Assembly (NCBI GenBank): GCA_031551755.1
Contig: JAVBNE010000002.1
Coordinates: 1-64,000, forward strand
Direction of reading: 5' to 3'
Length of the DNA stretch: 64,000 nucleotides
Source of the DNA: JAVBMU01 sp031551755
Lineage (GTDB): Bacteria > Actinomycetota > Actinomycetes > Actinomycetales > Cellulomonadaceae
This document shows positions 1 to 12,554 of this stretch, one piece after another. Under the pieces are notes generated by a model. The model was not told where the DNA came from and did not search any database. It saw only the letters and a program-made list of their open reading frames with translations. Position 1 is the stretch's first letter, and each line of letters opens with the position of its first letter. The translations under genes and the position numbers were made by a program.

Positions 1-4137
<4,137 letters not shown>

Positions 4138-4237
4138 CACACCCTAAACACAACAACGCGTCCACTGTGCGGTTCACGACCAACGAACCACCACCCCCAA
4201 CCACACCAGGGGACACCGTTCGAACAAGTCAACAATG

Positions 4238-4355
4238 TTTCGGCGACCACAGCGACAGGGAAACGCCCGGCCCCATACCGAACCCGGAAGCTAAGCCTGC
4301 CAGCGCCAATGGTACTGCCCCGGCCACGGGGTGGGAGAGTAGGACACCGCCGAAC
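4238..4355 (+). rRNA. rrf: 5S ribosomal RNA
   Basis: About 118 bases beginning 'tttcggcgaccacagcga' and ending 'aggacaccgccgaacac', with the standard internal 'cccataccgaacccggaag' loop. It lies about 100 bases after the 23S gene in the normal rrn order. Confidence 0.95.
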
Positions 4356-4365
4356 ACCCCTTACC

Positions 4366-4395
4366 GAAGGCCCACCCACACCCGGGTGGGCCTTC
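4366..4395 (+). terminator. rrn operon terminator
   Basis: Perfect 12-bp stem (gaaggcccaccc / gggtgggccttc) with a 6-base loop directly after the 5S gene. It has no T-run, as is common for actinobacterial hairpin terminators. Confidence 0.85.
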
Positions 4396-4421
4396 AGCAC
4401 ATTCACACAACAACACGACGC

Positions 4422-4433
4422 TAAGATGAGGCC
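4422..4433 (+). promoter_or_regulatory. gatC promoter, leaderless
   Basis: The -10 hexamer TAAGAT (4422-4427) ends 6 bases before the gatC ATG, so transcription should begin at or very near the start codon. No Shine-Dalgarno sequence fits in the gap. Confidence 0.6.
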
Positions 4434-4730
4434 ATGTCCACCATTTCTCGTGACGAGGTCGCGCGCGTCGCGACATTGGCCCGAATCGAGTTACGGCCCG
4501 ATGAGATCGACCGTCTCGCCGGCGAACTCGACGTGATCGTCGACGCAATCGCGAAAGTGAGCCAGGTCGCGACCCCGGACGTGCCGGCCACCAGCCACCC
4601 GCTGCCGCTGACGAACGTCTTCCGTGACGATGTCCCGGAGCCATCGCTCGACCGGGCTGCTGTCCTCGCTGCGGCCCCATCAGCTGAAGACGGCCGGTTT
4701 GCCGTTCCGCAGATCCTCGGGGAGGAATGA
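4434..4730 (+). CDS. gatC: Asp-tRNA(Asn)/Glu-tRNA(Gln) amidotransferase subunit C
   Basis: 98 aa, the usual GatC size. The N-terminal 'VARVATLARIEL' and the C-terminal 'FAVPQIL' motif are typical. GatC stabilises the GatA-GatB complex that converts misacylated Glu-tRNA(Gln), and sometimes Asp-tRNA(Asn), to the amidated form in the cytoplasm. It is the first gene of gatCAB and its end overlaps the gatA start region, so the subunits are translationally coupled. The start is set by a -10 box six bases upstream, giving a predicted leaderless mRNA. The window also carries gltX, tRNA-Gln and tRNA-Glu, which supply its substrate. Confidence 0.95.
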   Translation: MSTISRDEVARVATLARIELRPDEIDRLAGELDVIVDAIAKVSQVATPDVPATSHPLPLTNVFRDDVPEPSLDRAAVLAAAPSAEDGRFAVPQILGEE

Positions 4731-4732
4731 CC

Positions 4733-6247
4733 ATGGACGACCTTCTGCGACTTTCAGCCGCGGACCTCGCCGCAGCCATGACCTCCGGTGCGGTCAGCTG
4801 CGTCGAGGCAACCCAGGCGCACCTCGACCGCATCGCCGCCGTCGACGATGACGTGCACGCATTCCTGCATGTGAACGCCACCGAGGCGCTCGACGTTGCG
4901 CGGACGGTGGACACCCGCCGTGCGGCGGGCGAGGACCTGCACCCGCTGGCCGGTGTGCCGATCGCCCTCAAGGACATCGTTGTCACCAAGGGGATGCCGA
5001 CGACCGCCGGATCGCGCATCCTCGAAGGCTGGATGCCCCCGTACGACGCGACTCTGGTCGAACGGATCCGTGCGGCGGGCCTGCCGATTCTGGGCAAGAC
5101 GAACATGGACGAGTTCGCCATGGGTTCGTCCACCGAACACTCGGCCTACGGGAACACGCGTAACCCCTGGGACCTGAGCCGGATCCCGGGTGGCTCCGGC
5201 GGCGGATCGGCGGCGGCCGTCGCGGCCTTCGAAGCGCCTTTGGCGATCGGCACCGACACCGGTGGTTCGATCCGCCAGCCCGGGGCCGTCACCGGCACCG
5301 TCGGCGCGAAGCCGACCTACGGCGGGGTCTCCCGCTACGGGCTGATCGCCATGGCCTCCTCACTCGACCAAGCAGGTCCCGTCACCCGGACGGTGTTGGA
5401 TGCGGCGCTCCTGCATGAGCTGGTAGGTGGCCACGATCACCGGGACTCCACTTCGATCGCCGAGCCGCTGCCGGCCGTCGTCGATGCCGCCCGCCAAGGA
5501 GCCACAGGGGACCTGCGCGGTGTGCGCGTAGGTGTCGTCCGAGAGCTCAGCGGCGACGGCTATCAGGCCGGAGTCAGCGCTCGCTTCACCGAGTCGGTGG
5601 ACATCCTTCGCGGACTGGGTGCCACCGTCGTGGAAGTCAGCTGCCCGCATTTCGAATACGCCCTGGGCGCCTACTACCTGATCATGCCCAGCGAAGCCTC
5701 CAGCAACCTCGCCAAATTCGACGGCATGCGCTTCGGTCTGCGGGCAGAACCCGATGCGGGACCGATCACCGCTGAGACCGTGATGGCGGCGACCCGCGGC
5801 AAGGGCTTCGGCGACGAGGTCAAACGCCGGATCATCCTCGGCACCTACGCGCTCTCGGCGGGCTACTACGACGCCTACTACGGCAGTGCGCAGAAGGTCC
5901 GGACATTAATCCAACGGGACTTCGACGCCGCCTTCGAACAGGCCGACGTCCTGGTCTCGCCGACCGCGCCGACGACTGCCTTCGCCTTCGGTGAGAAGCT
6001 GGACGACCCGCTCGCGATGTACCTGAACGATGTCGCTACGATCCCGGCGAACCTCGCCGGAGTGCCCGGCATCTCAATTCCCAACGGGCTTTCGGACGAC
6101 GGCCTGCCCGTCGGGTTCCAGGTACTCGCGCCGGCCAAGGCCGACGACCGGATGTACCGCATCGGGGCCGCCTTGGAGGCGGCGCTCGAAAGCTCCTGGG
6201 GCGGTCCGTTATTGGCTAAGGCCCCGGCACTGGCAGGGAAGGAATGA
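4733..6247 (+). CDS. gatA: Glu-tRNA(Gln) amidotransferase subunit A
   Basis: 504 aa from the preferred ATG at 4733; an in-frame ATG at 4727 overlaps the gatC stop. GGGGAGGA at 4719-4726 is well spaced for 4733 and not for 4727. GatA is the amidase-signature glutaminase that frees ammonia from glutamine for GatB. The Ser-cisSer-Lys triad is visible as Lys80 (IALKDIV), Ser155 (PGGSGGG) and Ser179 (GTDTGGSIRQP). It is coupled to gatC upstream and overlaps gatB by 4 bases downstream. Confidence 0.96.
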   Translation: MDDLLRLSAADLAAAMTSGAVSCVEATQAHLDRIAAVDDDVHAFLHVNATEALDVARTVDTRRAAGEDLHPLAGVPIALKDIVVTKGMPTTAGSRILEGWMPPYDATLVERIRAAGLPILGKTNMDEFAMGSSTEHSAYGNTRNPWDLSRIPGGSGGGSAAAVAAFEAPLAIGTDTGGSIRQPGAVTGTVGAKPTYGGVSRYGLIAMASSLDQAGPVTRTVLDAALLHELVGGHDHRDSTSIAEPLPAVVDAARQGATGDLRGVRVGVVRELSGDGYQAGVSARFTESVDILRGLGATVVEVSCPHFEYALGAYYLIMPSEASSNLAKFDGMRFGLRAEPDAGPITAETVMAATRGKGFGDEVKRRIILGTYALSAGYYDAYYGSAQKVRTLIQRDFDAAFEQADVLVSPTAPTTAFAFGEKLDDPLAMYLNDVATIPANLAGVPGISIPNGLSDDGLPVGFQVLAPAKADDRMYRIGAALEAALESSWGGPLLAKAPALAGKE

Positions 6248-7749
6248 CCGCCGTGAACAGCACGACCGACGCATACACCGACGCCGTCACCCGTTACGAC
6301 CCGGCCCTCGGTATCGAGGTGCACGTCGAGTTGGGGACCCGGACCAAGATGTTCTGCCCAGCCGAGGCCGGTTTCGGCGAAGAGCCCAACACCCAGATCA
6401 CGCCCGTCTCCCTGGGGCTGCCCGGTGCGCTGCCGGTGGTGAACGGCACGGCCGTGGAGTACGCGATCCGGATCGGCCTCGCGCTGAACTGCCAGATCGC
6501 GCAGAGCTGCCGGTTCGCCCGCAAGCAGTACTTCTACCCGGACGTCCCCAAGAACTTCCAGACTTCCCAGTACGACGAGCCGATCGCCTTCGACGGGTGG
6601 ATCGATGTCGAGCTAGAAGACGGCGCGGTCTTCCGGGTCGAGATCGAGCGCGCTCACATGGAGGAGGACGCCGGCAAGAACACCCACGTGGGGGGCGCCA
6701 CGGGGCGGATCCACGGCGCCGAGTACTCGCTGATCGACTACAACCGCGCCGGAATCCCGCTCGTGGAGATCGTGACCCGGCCCATCACGGGCGTCGGCGA
6801 CCGCGCCCCCGAAGTCGCCCGCGCCTATGTCCAGACCCTCCGGGACATCTTCCGGGCGTTGGGCGTGTCCGAGGCCCGGATGGAACGCGGCAATGTGCGC
6901 GCCGACGTGAACGTGTCGCTGCGGCCGGACCCGCAGGCACCCCTCGGTACCCGCTCGGAGACCAAGAACGTCAACTCCTTCCGCTCGGTGGAGGCCGTCG
7001 TCCGGCACGAGATCGTGCGGCAGGCGGCCGTGCTCGATGCGGGGGAGAAGGTCGTCCAGGAGACCCGGCACTGGCATGAGGACTCCAAGACCACGACGTC
7101 AGGCCGCGTGAAATCCGACGCCGAGGACTACCGTTACTTCCCCGAACCCGATCTGGTGCCCATCGCACCCAGCCGAGACTGGGTCGAGCAGATCCGCGCC
7201 GGGCTGCCGGAACTGCCTGTCGCGCGTCGTCGGCGGCTCCAGCAGGAGTGGTCCTACGCCGATGCCGAGATGCGCGATGTGGTGAACGCCGGGGCGCTCG
7301 ACCTCATCGAAGCCACGGTGGCAACGGGTGCGAGCCCGGCCGGGGCACGTAAGTGGTGGATGGGGGAGCTGGCCCGCCGTGCGAAGCAGAACGATGTCGA
7401 GTTGGCCGAACTGGCCATCACCCCCGCCCAGGTGGGCGAACTCCAAGGTCTGGTCGACTCGGGCCGGCTGAACGACAAGCTGGCACGCCAAGTGCTGGAC
7501 GGCGTCCTGGCCGGTGAGGGTGGGCCGACGCAGGTCGTCAGCGCCCGGGGCCTGGAGATCGTCTCCGACGACGGCGCCCTGCTGACCGCCATCGACGAGG
7601 CACTGGCCGCCCAGCCGGATGTCGTCGAGAAGGTGCGCGGCGGAAACCTCGGGCCAATCGGGGCGATCATCGGGGCCGTGATGAAGGCGACCAAGGGGCA
7701 GGCGGACGCCGCTCGGGTGCGGGAACTAGTCATTGAACGGATCGGTTGA
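6244..7749 (+). CDS. gatB: Glu-tRNA(Gln) amidotransferase subunit B
   Basis: 501 aa, full length. The N-terminal catalytic domain begins with 'GIEVHVEL', and the motif 'EDAGKNTHVGG' belongs to the GatB ATP-dependent kinase/transamidase. The C-terminal YqeY-like tail binds the tRNA elbow. GatB activates the gamma-carboxylate of Glu on tRNA(Gln) and receives ammonia from GatA. The ATG overlaps the gatA stop (ATGA). A GTG at 6253 has better spacing to the AAGGA sequence and is an alternative start. Confidence 0.96.
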   Translation: MTAVNSTTDAYTDAVTRYDPALGIEVHVELGTRTKMFCPAEAGFGEEPNTQITPVSLGLPGALPVVNGTAVEYAIRIGLALNCQIAQSCRFARKQYFYPDVPKNFQTSQYDEPIAFDGWIDVELEDGAVFRVEIERAHMEEDAGKNTHVGGATGRIHGAEYSLIDYNRAGIPLVEIVTRPITGVGDRAPEVARAYVQTLRDIFRALGVSEARMERGNVRADVNVSLRPDPQAPLGTRSETKNVNSFRSVEAVVRHEIVRQAAVLDAGEKVVQETRHWHEDSKTTTSGRVKSDAEDYRYFPEPDLVPIAPSRDWVEQIRAGLPELPVARRRRLQQEWSYADAEMRDVVNAGALDLIEATVATGASPAGARKWWMGELARRAKQNDVELAELAITPAQVGELQGLVDSGRLNDKLARQVLDGVLAGEGGPTQVVSARGLEIVSDDGALLTAIDEALAAQPDVVEKVRGGNLGPIGAIIGAVMKATKGQADAARVRELVIERIG

Positions 7750-7822
7750 CCCGACCACACCGCGATCGGGCGCGGGGGGTGCGCCTGTCTGGCGTCGCGC
7801 CGCGCTCATCCGCGACCACAGC

Positions 7823-7851
7823 GCGGACGCCCGCGACGAACGGGCGTCCGC
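7823..7851 (+). terminator. Hairpin after gatB
   Basis: Perfect 11-bp stem (gcggacgcccg / cgggcgtccgc) with a 7-base loop, between gatB and ilvD. It has no T-run. It probably ends the gatCAB transcript, but it could also be part of the ilvD 5' leader. Confidence 0.55.
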
Positions 7852-7907
7852 GGACGTAGCGTGGTGTGCCCACCGAATCGGTGGCCGCACCCGTCGAAGG
7901 AGCTGAC

Positions 7908-9770
7908 ATGAGTCGACCGCTGCGCTCGCGGACGTCCACCCACGGCCGGAACATGGCGGGTGCCCGCGCCCTGTGGCGCGCGACCGGGATGGGCTCGGAG
8001 GACTTCGGCAAACCGATCATCGCCATCGCGAACTCCTTCACCCAGTTCGTGCCGGGGCATGTGCACCTCAAGGACATGGGGGAGCTCGTCGCCTCCGCGA
8101 TCCGCGAAGCGGGGGGTGTGGCCAAGGAGTTCAACACCATCGCCGTCGACGATGGGATCGCGATGGGTCACGCCGGGATGCTCTACTCCCTGCCGAGCCG
8201 CGATCTCATCGCGGACTCCGTCGAGTACATGGTGAACGCACACTGCGCCGACGCGCTGGTGTGCATCTCCAACTGCGACAAGATCACCCCGGGCATGCTC
8301 AACGCGGCGCTGCGGCTGAACATCCCGGTCATCTTCGTCTCGGGCGGGCCGATGGAGGCCGGTAAGGCCGTCGTGGCCGACGGTGTCGCGCGCACCCCGC
8401 TGAACCTCATCAACGCGATCAACTACTCGGCCGACGACGCGGTGAGTGACGACGCGCTCGGCGCGGTCGAGGCGCATGCCTGCCCGACCTGCGGTTCGTG
8501 CTCGGGCATGTTCACGGCGAACTCGATGAACTGCCTGACCGAGGCCCTGGGCCTGTCCCTGCCGGGCAACGGCTCCACCCTGGCGACCCATACCGCACGG
8601 CGCGAGCTGTTCCTGGAGGCGGGCCGCACGATCGTTGACCTCGCACGCCGTTACTACGACGACGAGGACGACACCGCAGCCCCCCGCGGGATCGCCACGA
8701 AGGCCGCCTTCACGAACGCCATGACGCTCGACGTCGCGATGGGGGGGTCGACGAACACCGTCCTGCACACCCTGGCCGCCGCCGAGGAAGCCGACGTCCC
8801 GTTCGACCTGACGGACATCGAGGAGATCAGCCGCCGGGTGCCCTGCCTGTCCAAGGTCGCCCCGAACCACCCTGACTACCACATGGAGGACGTCCACCGC
8901 GCCGGTGGTATCCCCGCATTGCTCGGCGAACTGAACCGGGCGGGTCTGCTGGACACGAGCGTGACGAGCGTGCACACCCCGACGCTGGCGGCCTGGCTCG
9001 ACGACTGGGACGTGCGCGGGGGCAAAGCCATCGCTGCGGCGCTCGAGCTGTTTCACGCGGCCCCGGGCGGGGTGCGGACCACCGAGGCGTTCTCCACCTC
9101 GAACCGCTGGGAGACGTTGGACACCGACCCCGTCAACGGTTGTATCCGCGACCGTGAGCACGCGTACACGGTGGAGGGCGGCCTCGCCGTCCTGCGCGGT
9201 AACCTCGCTGACGACGGTGCCGTGCTCAAGACCGCCGGCATCGACCCTGATGTCTTCCACTTCGTCGGCACGGCGCTCGTCGTGGAGTCCCAGGACGAGG
9301 CGGTCGAGAAGATCTTGTCGAAGAAGGTCCAGCCGGGCGATGTCGTCGTCGTGCGCTACGAAGGGCCGGCGGGCGGCCCGGGTATGCAGGAGATGCTCTA
9401 TCCGACGTCGTTCCTCAAGGGTCTGGGCCTGGGTAAGGTCTGCGCCCTGATCACCGACGGGCGGTTCTCCGGCGGGTCCAGCGGTATCTCCGTGGGCCAC
9501 GTCTCCCCGGAGGCCGCCGCGGGTGGGACCATCGCCTTGGTGGAGGACGGCGACGAGATCGAGATCGACGTCGCCTCCCGCCTGCTGCGGCTCAACGTGC
9601 CCGATGCCGTGCTGGCCGAACGTCGCGCCAAGATGGAGTCGTCCGAGCGGCCCTGGCAGCCGGCGGACCGTGACCGCATCGTGCCGCCGTCGCTGCAGGC
9701 ATACGCCGCGATGGCGACGTCTGCCTCGCGCGGCGCGGTCCGTGACGTCAGCCGCCTGCGACGCGGGTAG
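7908..9770 (+). CDS. ilvD: Dihydroxy-acid dehydratase, E. coli type
   Basis: 620 aa. Catalyses dehydration of 2,3-dihydroxyisovalerate and 2,3-dihydroxy-3-methylvalerate in valine/isoleucine synthesis. The sequence follows the long E. coli IlvD class throughout: 'ANSFTQFVPGHVHL', Cys123 in 'CISNCDKITPGM' and 'CPTCGSCSGMFTANSM' (Cys192/195/198). The first cysteine of the [2Fe-2S] class is absent (GHV at about residue 50), which fits an oxygen-labile [4Fe-4S] enzyme. The start is ATG 7908, set by GAAGGAG five bases upstream; an in-frame upstream start would add 14 non-conserved residues. A second, different ilvD follows immediately. Confidence 0.95.
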   Translation: MSRPLRSRTSTHGRNMAGARALWRATGMGSEDFGKPIIAIANSFTQFVPGHVHLKDMGELVASAIREAGGVAKEFNTIAVDDGIAMGHAGMLYSLPSRDLIADSVEYMVNAHCADALVCISNCDKITPGMLNAALRLNIPVIFVSGGPMEAGKAVVADGVARTPLNLINAINYSADDAVSDDALGAVEAHACPTCGSCSGMFTANSMNCLTEALGLSLPGNGSTLATHTARRELFLEAGRTIVDLARRYYDDEDDTAAPRGIATKAAFTNAMTLDVAMGGSTNTVLHTLAAAEEADVPFDLTDIEEISRRVPCLSKVAPNHPDYHMEDVHRAGGIPALLGELNRAGLLDTSVTSVHTPTLAAWLDDWDVRGGKAIAAALELFHAAPGGVRTTEAFSTSNRWETLDTDPVNGCIRDREHAYTVEGGLAVLRGNLADDGAVLKTAGIDPDVFHFVGTALVVESQDEAVEKILSKKVQPGDVVVVRYEGPAGGPGMQEMLYPTSFLKGLGLGKVCALITDGRFSGGSSGISVGHVSPEAAAGGTIALVEDGDEIEIDVASRLLRLNVPDAVLAERRAKMESSERPWQPADRDRIVPPSLQAYAAMATSASRGAVRDVSRLRRG

Positions 9771-9860
9771 CCGCAGCTGCAGCGGTCGGGGCGGGCACCG
9801 ACCCGGGGACGACCGCGCGGGTGGCACCCGCTCCCGGCTGCGCACGTGGGCGGGCGTTCC

Positions 9861-9866
9861 TAGGCT
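9861..9866 (+). promoter_or_regulatory. Promoter -10 of second ilvD, leaderless
   Basis: TAGGCT ends 6 bases before ATG 9873, and no ribosome-binding site lies between. This suggests the second ilvD has its own promoter and is not only read through from the first. Confidence 0.55.
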
Positions 9867-9872
9867 CGGGAG

Positions 9873-11612
9873 ATGACCAGCACCGAGGTTCGCGATCCTC
9901 GCCCGGCCTCCGCTCAGTCCGACACTCCCGACATCAAACCCCGGTCGCGTCAGGTCACTGACGGGATCGAGGCCACTGCCGCCCGCGGCATGCTGCGTGC
10001 GGTCGGGATGGGCGACGGCGACTGGGCCAAACCCCAGATCGGCGTCGCCAGCTCCTGGAACGAGATCACGCCGTGCAACCTTTCCCTGGACCGGCTGGCC
10101 AAGGCGGTCAAGGAGGGTGTGCACGCCGGGGGTGGCTATCCGCTGGAGTTCGGCACCATCTCCGTCTCGGACGGCATCTCTATGGGGCATGAGGGCATGC
10201 ACTTTTCGCTGGTCTCCCGCGATGTGATCGCCGACTCGGTGGAGACCGTGATGCAGGCCGAGCGGCTCGACGGTTCGGTGCTCTTGGCGGGTTGCGACAA
10301 GTCCCTGCCCGGAATGCTCATGGCGGCTGCTCGGCTCGACCTGGCCAGCGTCTTCCTCTATGCGGGCTCCATCGCGCCGGGGTGGGTCAAGCTGGAGGAC
10401 GGTACCGAGAAGGACGTCACCATCATCGACGCTTTTGAGGCCGTCGGTGCATGTGCCCGTGGCTTGATGAGCGAGATCGACCGGGACCGGATCGAACGGG
10501 CGATCTGCCCGGGCGAGGGTGCCTGCGGGGGGATGTACACGGCGAATACCATGGCGTCGGTCGCCGAAGCAATGGGGATGTCCATGCCCGGTTCGGCCGC
10601 GCCGCCATCCGCGGATCGCCGCCGGGACAGCTTCGCGCACGCGTCGGGGGAGGCTGTGGTCGAGATGCTGCGCCGGGGGATCACCGCCCGGCAGATCATG
10701 ACCAAGGAAGCCTTCGAGAACGCGATCGCCGTGGTGATGGCCTTCGGCGGGTCGACGAATGCCGTGCTGCACCTGCTTGCCATCGCCCACGAGGCCGACG
10801 TCGACCTGACGTTGGCGGACTTCGACCGGGTCGCCGCACGGGTACCGCACCTGGGTGACCTCAAGCCGTTCGGCCGCTACGTGATGAACGACGTGGACCG
10901 TATCGGCGGTGTGCCGGTCATCATGAAGGCGCTGCTCGACGCCGGGCTGCTGCACGGCGACGCCTTGACGGTCACCGGCCGGACGGTCGCAGAGAACTTG
11001 GCCGCCATCGCGCCGCCGGACCCGGACGGCAAGATCCTGCGGGCGCTGGACAACCCCATCCATCGCACGGGTGGCATCACCATCCTGCACGGATCGCTGG
11101 CGCCGGACGGGGCGGTCGTGAAGTCGGCCGGCTTCGACAACGACGTCTTCGAGGGGACCGCCCGGGTCTTCGAACGCGAGCGCGCCGCCCTGGATGCGTT
11201 GGAGGATGGCACCATCACTGACGGCGATGTCGTCGTGATCCGGTACGAGGGCCCCAAGGGCGGCCCCGGCATGAGGGAAATGCTGGCCATCACCGGTGCC
11301 ATCAAGGGGGCCGGATTTGGCAAGACCGTGCTCCTTCTGACGGACGGCCGGTTCTCCGGAGGGACGACCGGCCTGTGCGTGGGTCACGTTGCCCCGGAGG
11401 CCGTCGATGGCGGCCCCATCGCCTTCGTCAGCGACGGCGACCGCATCCGGCTCGATGTGGCCGCCAAGACCCTGGACCTCCTGGTGGACCATGCGGAGAT
11501 ACGGGCACGGCAGTCGGGCTGGGCGCCGTTGGCTCCCACGTACACCCGGGGAGTCCTAGCGAAGTACGCCAAGTTGGTCCAGTCGGCCTCGCGAGGTGCG
11601 ATCTTGGAGTAG
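9873..11612 (+). CDS. ilvD: Dihydroxy-acid dehydratase, mycobacterial type
   Basis: 579 aa, nearly collinear with the M. tuberculosis IlvD family ('DIKPRSR..VTDG', 'SSWNEITPCNLSLDRLA'). Three cysteines at the positions of a [2Fe-2S] cluster are present: Cys68 (ITPCNL), Cys141 (AGCDKSLPGM) and Cys218 (GACGGMYTANTM). It performs the same reaction as the upstream gene, but the two belong to separate subfamilies, so this is not a recent duplication. The gap between them is about 100 bases with a predicted promoter of its own. An oxygen-tolerant versus oxygen-sensitive isozyme pair is a reasonable inference. Confidence 0.95.
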   Translation: MTSTEVRDPRPASAQSDTPDIKPRSRQVTDGIEATAARGMLRAVGMGDGDWAKPQIGVASSWNEITPCNLSLDRLAKAVKEGVHAGGGYPLEFGTISVSDGISMGHEGMHFSLVSRDVIADSVETVMQAERLDGSVLLAGCDKSLPGMLMAAARLDLASVFLYAGSIAPGWVKLEDGTEKDVTIIDAFEAVGACARGLMSEIDRDRIERAICPGEGACGGMYTANTMASVAEAMGMSMPGSAAPPSADRRRDSFAHASGEAVVEMLRRGITARQIMTKEAFENAIAVVMAFGGSTNAVLHLLAIAHEADVDLTLADFDRVAARVPHLGDLKPFGRYVMNDVDRIGGVPVIMKALLDAGLLHGDALTVTGRTVAENLAAIAPPDPDGKILRALDNPIHRTGGITILHGSLAPDGAVVKSAGFDNDVFEGTARVFERERAALDALEDGTITDGDVVVIRYEGPKGGPGMREMLAITGAIKGAGFGKTVLLLTDGRFSGGTTGLCVGHVAPEAVDGGPIAFVSDGDRIRLDVAAKTLDLLVDHAEIRARQSGWAPLAPTYTRGVLAKYAKLVQSASRGAILE

Positions 11613-11645
11613 GCCGCGAATGATGCCCTTGGGAGGGGATGCGCG

Positions 11646-12311
11646 ATGACCGATCGGATCACGGCCCAGGAGTTCCATGCGGAGCCGGGCGTCAGCGATT
11701 GGCGGGTGCTGATCAACGCCGCACTGACTACCTATCGCACGGGCTCGTTCACCGCAGGTGTGGAGTTGGTCGACGCCATCGGTGAACTCGCGGAGGCGGC
11801 CGGTCACCACCCGGATGTCGATCTGCGGTACGGGTCGGTGTCCGTGCGGCTCACCTCCCACGACGTGGGCGGCCTCAGCAGGCGTGACGTGGCCCTCGCG
11901 CAACAGATTTCTCAAGCAGCCCAGGAGTTGGACCTGCGGGCCGAGCCGGTCGCCGCACAGTCGATCGAGATCGCTGTCGACGCCCTGGTCGGCCCACGGG
12001 TGCAGCCGTTCTGGCGGGCCGTGCTCGGTTACCAGGAGGGCGCCGACATCGGCGATGCCGCCCCGGAGCTCACCGACGCCTTGGGACACGGCCCGACGTT
12101 CTGGTTCCAGCAGATGGACGAACCCCGCACCCAGCGAAACCGGATTCACATCGATGTCCATGTGCCCCACGATGAGGCCGAGTCCCGGGTGGAGGCAGCC
12201 GTCGCCGCCGGTGGCCATGTGGTCGACGACGGTCAGGCGCCCGCATTCTGGGTCGTCGCGGACGCGGAGGGGAACGAGGCTTGCGTCTGCACGTGGCAGG
12301 GCCGAGGCTGA
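11646..12311 (+). CDS. Pterin-4a-carbinolamine dehydratase/VOC fusion protein
   Basis: 221 aa in two parts. Residues ~1-95 match the PCD/DCoH fold: 'AGHHPDVDLRYG' and 'LTSHDVGGLSRRDVALA' correspond to the catalytic HHP..L.YN and T-H-D-x-G-L motifs. Residues ~105-221 look like a glyoxalase/bleomycin-resistance (VOC, Glyoxalase_6) domain with 'FWFQQMDEP' and 'NRIHIDVHVP'. The same fusion is common in Actinobacteria, and its substrate is unknown. GGAGGGG upstream of ATG 11646 is the ribosome-binding site. It sits 33 bases after ilvD and may be cotranscribed, but nothing links it to branched-chain synthesis. Confidence 0.85.
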   Translation: MTDRITAQEFHAEPGVSDWRVLINAALTTYRTGSFTAGVELVDAIGELAEAAGHHPDVDLRYGSVSVRLTSHDVGGLSRRDVALAQQISQAAQELDLRAEPVAAQSIEIAVDALVGPRVQPFWRAVLGYQEGADIGDAAPELTDALGHGPTFWFQQMDEPRTQRNRIHIDVHVPHDEAESRVEAAVAAGGHVVDDGQAPAFWVVADAEGNEACVCTWQGRG

Positions 12312-12349
12312 GGGTGACGTCTCATCCAATGAGATAGTCCGGTCGATGA

Positions 12350-12386
12350 ATGACACAACCCGGGCTCGGGGCGTAGGGTGCGAGAC
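12350..12386 (+). promoter_or_regulatory. ilvB leader promoter
   Basis: -35 ATGACA (12350-12355), an 18-base spacer, -10 TAGGGT (12374-12379). The predicted transcription start falls at about 12386-12387, on the GTG of the leader peptide, so the attenuator RNA would be translated without a 5' leader. Confidence 0.7.
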
Positions 12387-12431
12387 GTGCAGACGAACCT
12401 CGTCGTAGTACTTCCTGAGCGCGCTGACTGA
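12387..12431 (+). CDS. ilvB operon leader peptide (attenuator)
   Basis: 14-codon reading frame VQTNLVVVLPERAD with a run of five branched-chain codons, Leu-Val-Val-Val-Leu (12399-12413), then stop TGA 12429-12431. It lies between a good promoter and an intrinsic terminator upstream of ilvB. Ribosome stalling at these codons when leucine or valine is scarce would prevent termination. Comparable leader peptides with LVV-type runs precede ilvBNC in Corynebacterium and Streptomyces. Too short for normal gene finding. The GTG start is inferred from the promoter. Confidence 0.85.
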   Translation: MQTNLVVVLPERAD

Positions 12432-12505
12432 AGCCGTCACTCAGGCCTCGTCCGCGCGCTCACCCCTCACCAGCCCCTTACCCGGGGATGAGGGGTTTTC
12501 TTTTT
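12416..12505 (+). promoter_or_regulatory. ilvB transcription attenuator (hairpin plus terminator)
   Basis: Two hairpins in tandem. The first has a perfect 9-bp stem, tgagcgcgc (12416-12424) with gcgcgctca (12454-12462); its 5' arm lies inside the last codons of the leader peptide and would be covered by a ribosome. The second directly abuts it: CCCCTCA (12463-12469) with TGAGGGG (12489-12495), an inner CCCC/GGGG stem, then TTTTCTTTTT (12496-12505), a textbook intrinsic terminator. The antiterminator pairing was not resolved by eye. Confidence 0.85.
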
Positions 12506-12554
12506 GCCACCACAAGTGCGACCTGAACTCGTTCCAGCCCGACAGGAGACACCG

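Noticed and set aside
7750..7907. An attenuator or riboswitch in front of the first ilvD
   Set aside because: There is a hairpin at 7823-7851 but no T-run after it and no short frame with branched-chain codons. A terminator for gatB is the simpler reading.
7806..11492. A 1228-aa open frame on the reverse strand across both ilvD genes
   Set aside because: It is the antisense shadow of two clearly conserved dehydratases in high-GC DNA. Its composition (Arg, His, Gly-rich with no domain) is that of a wrong frame.
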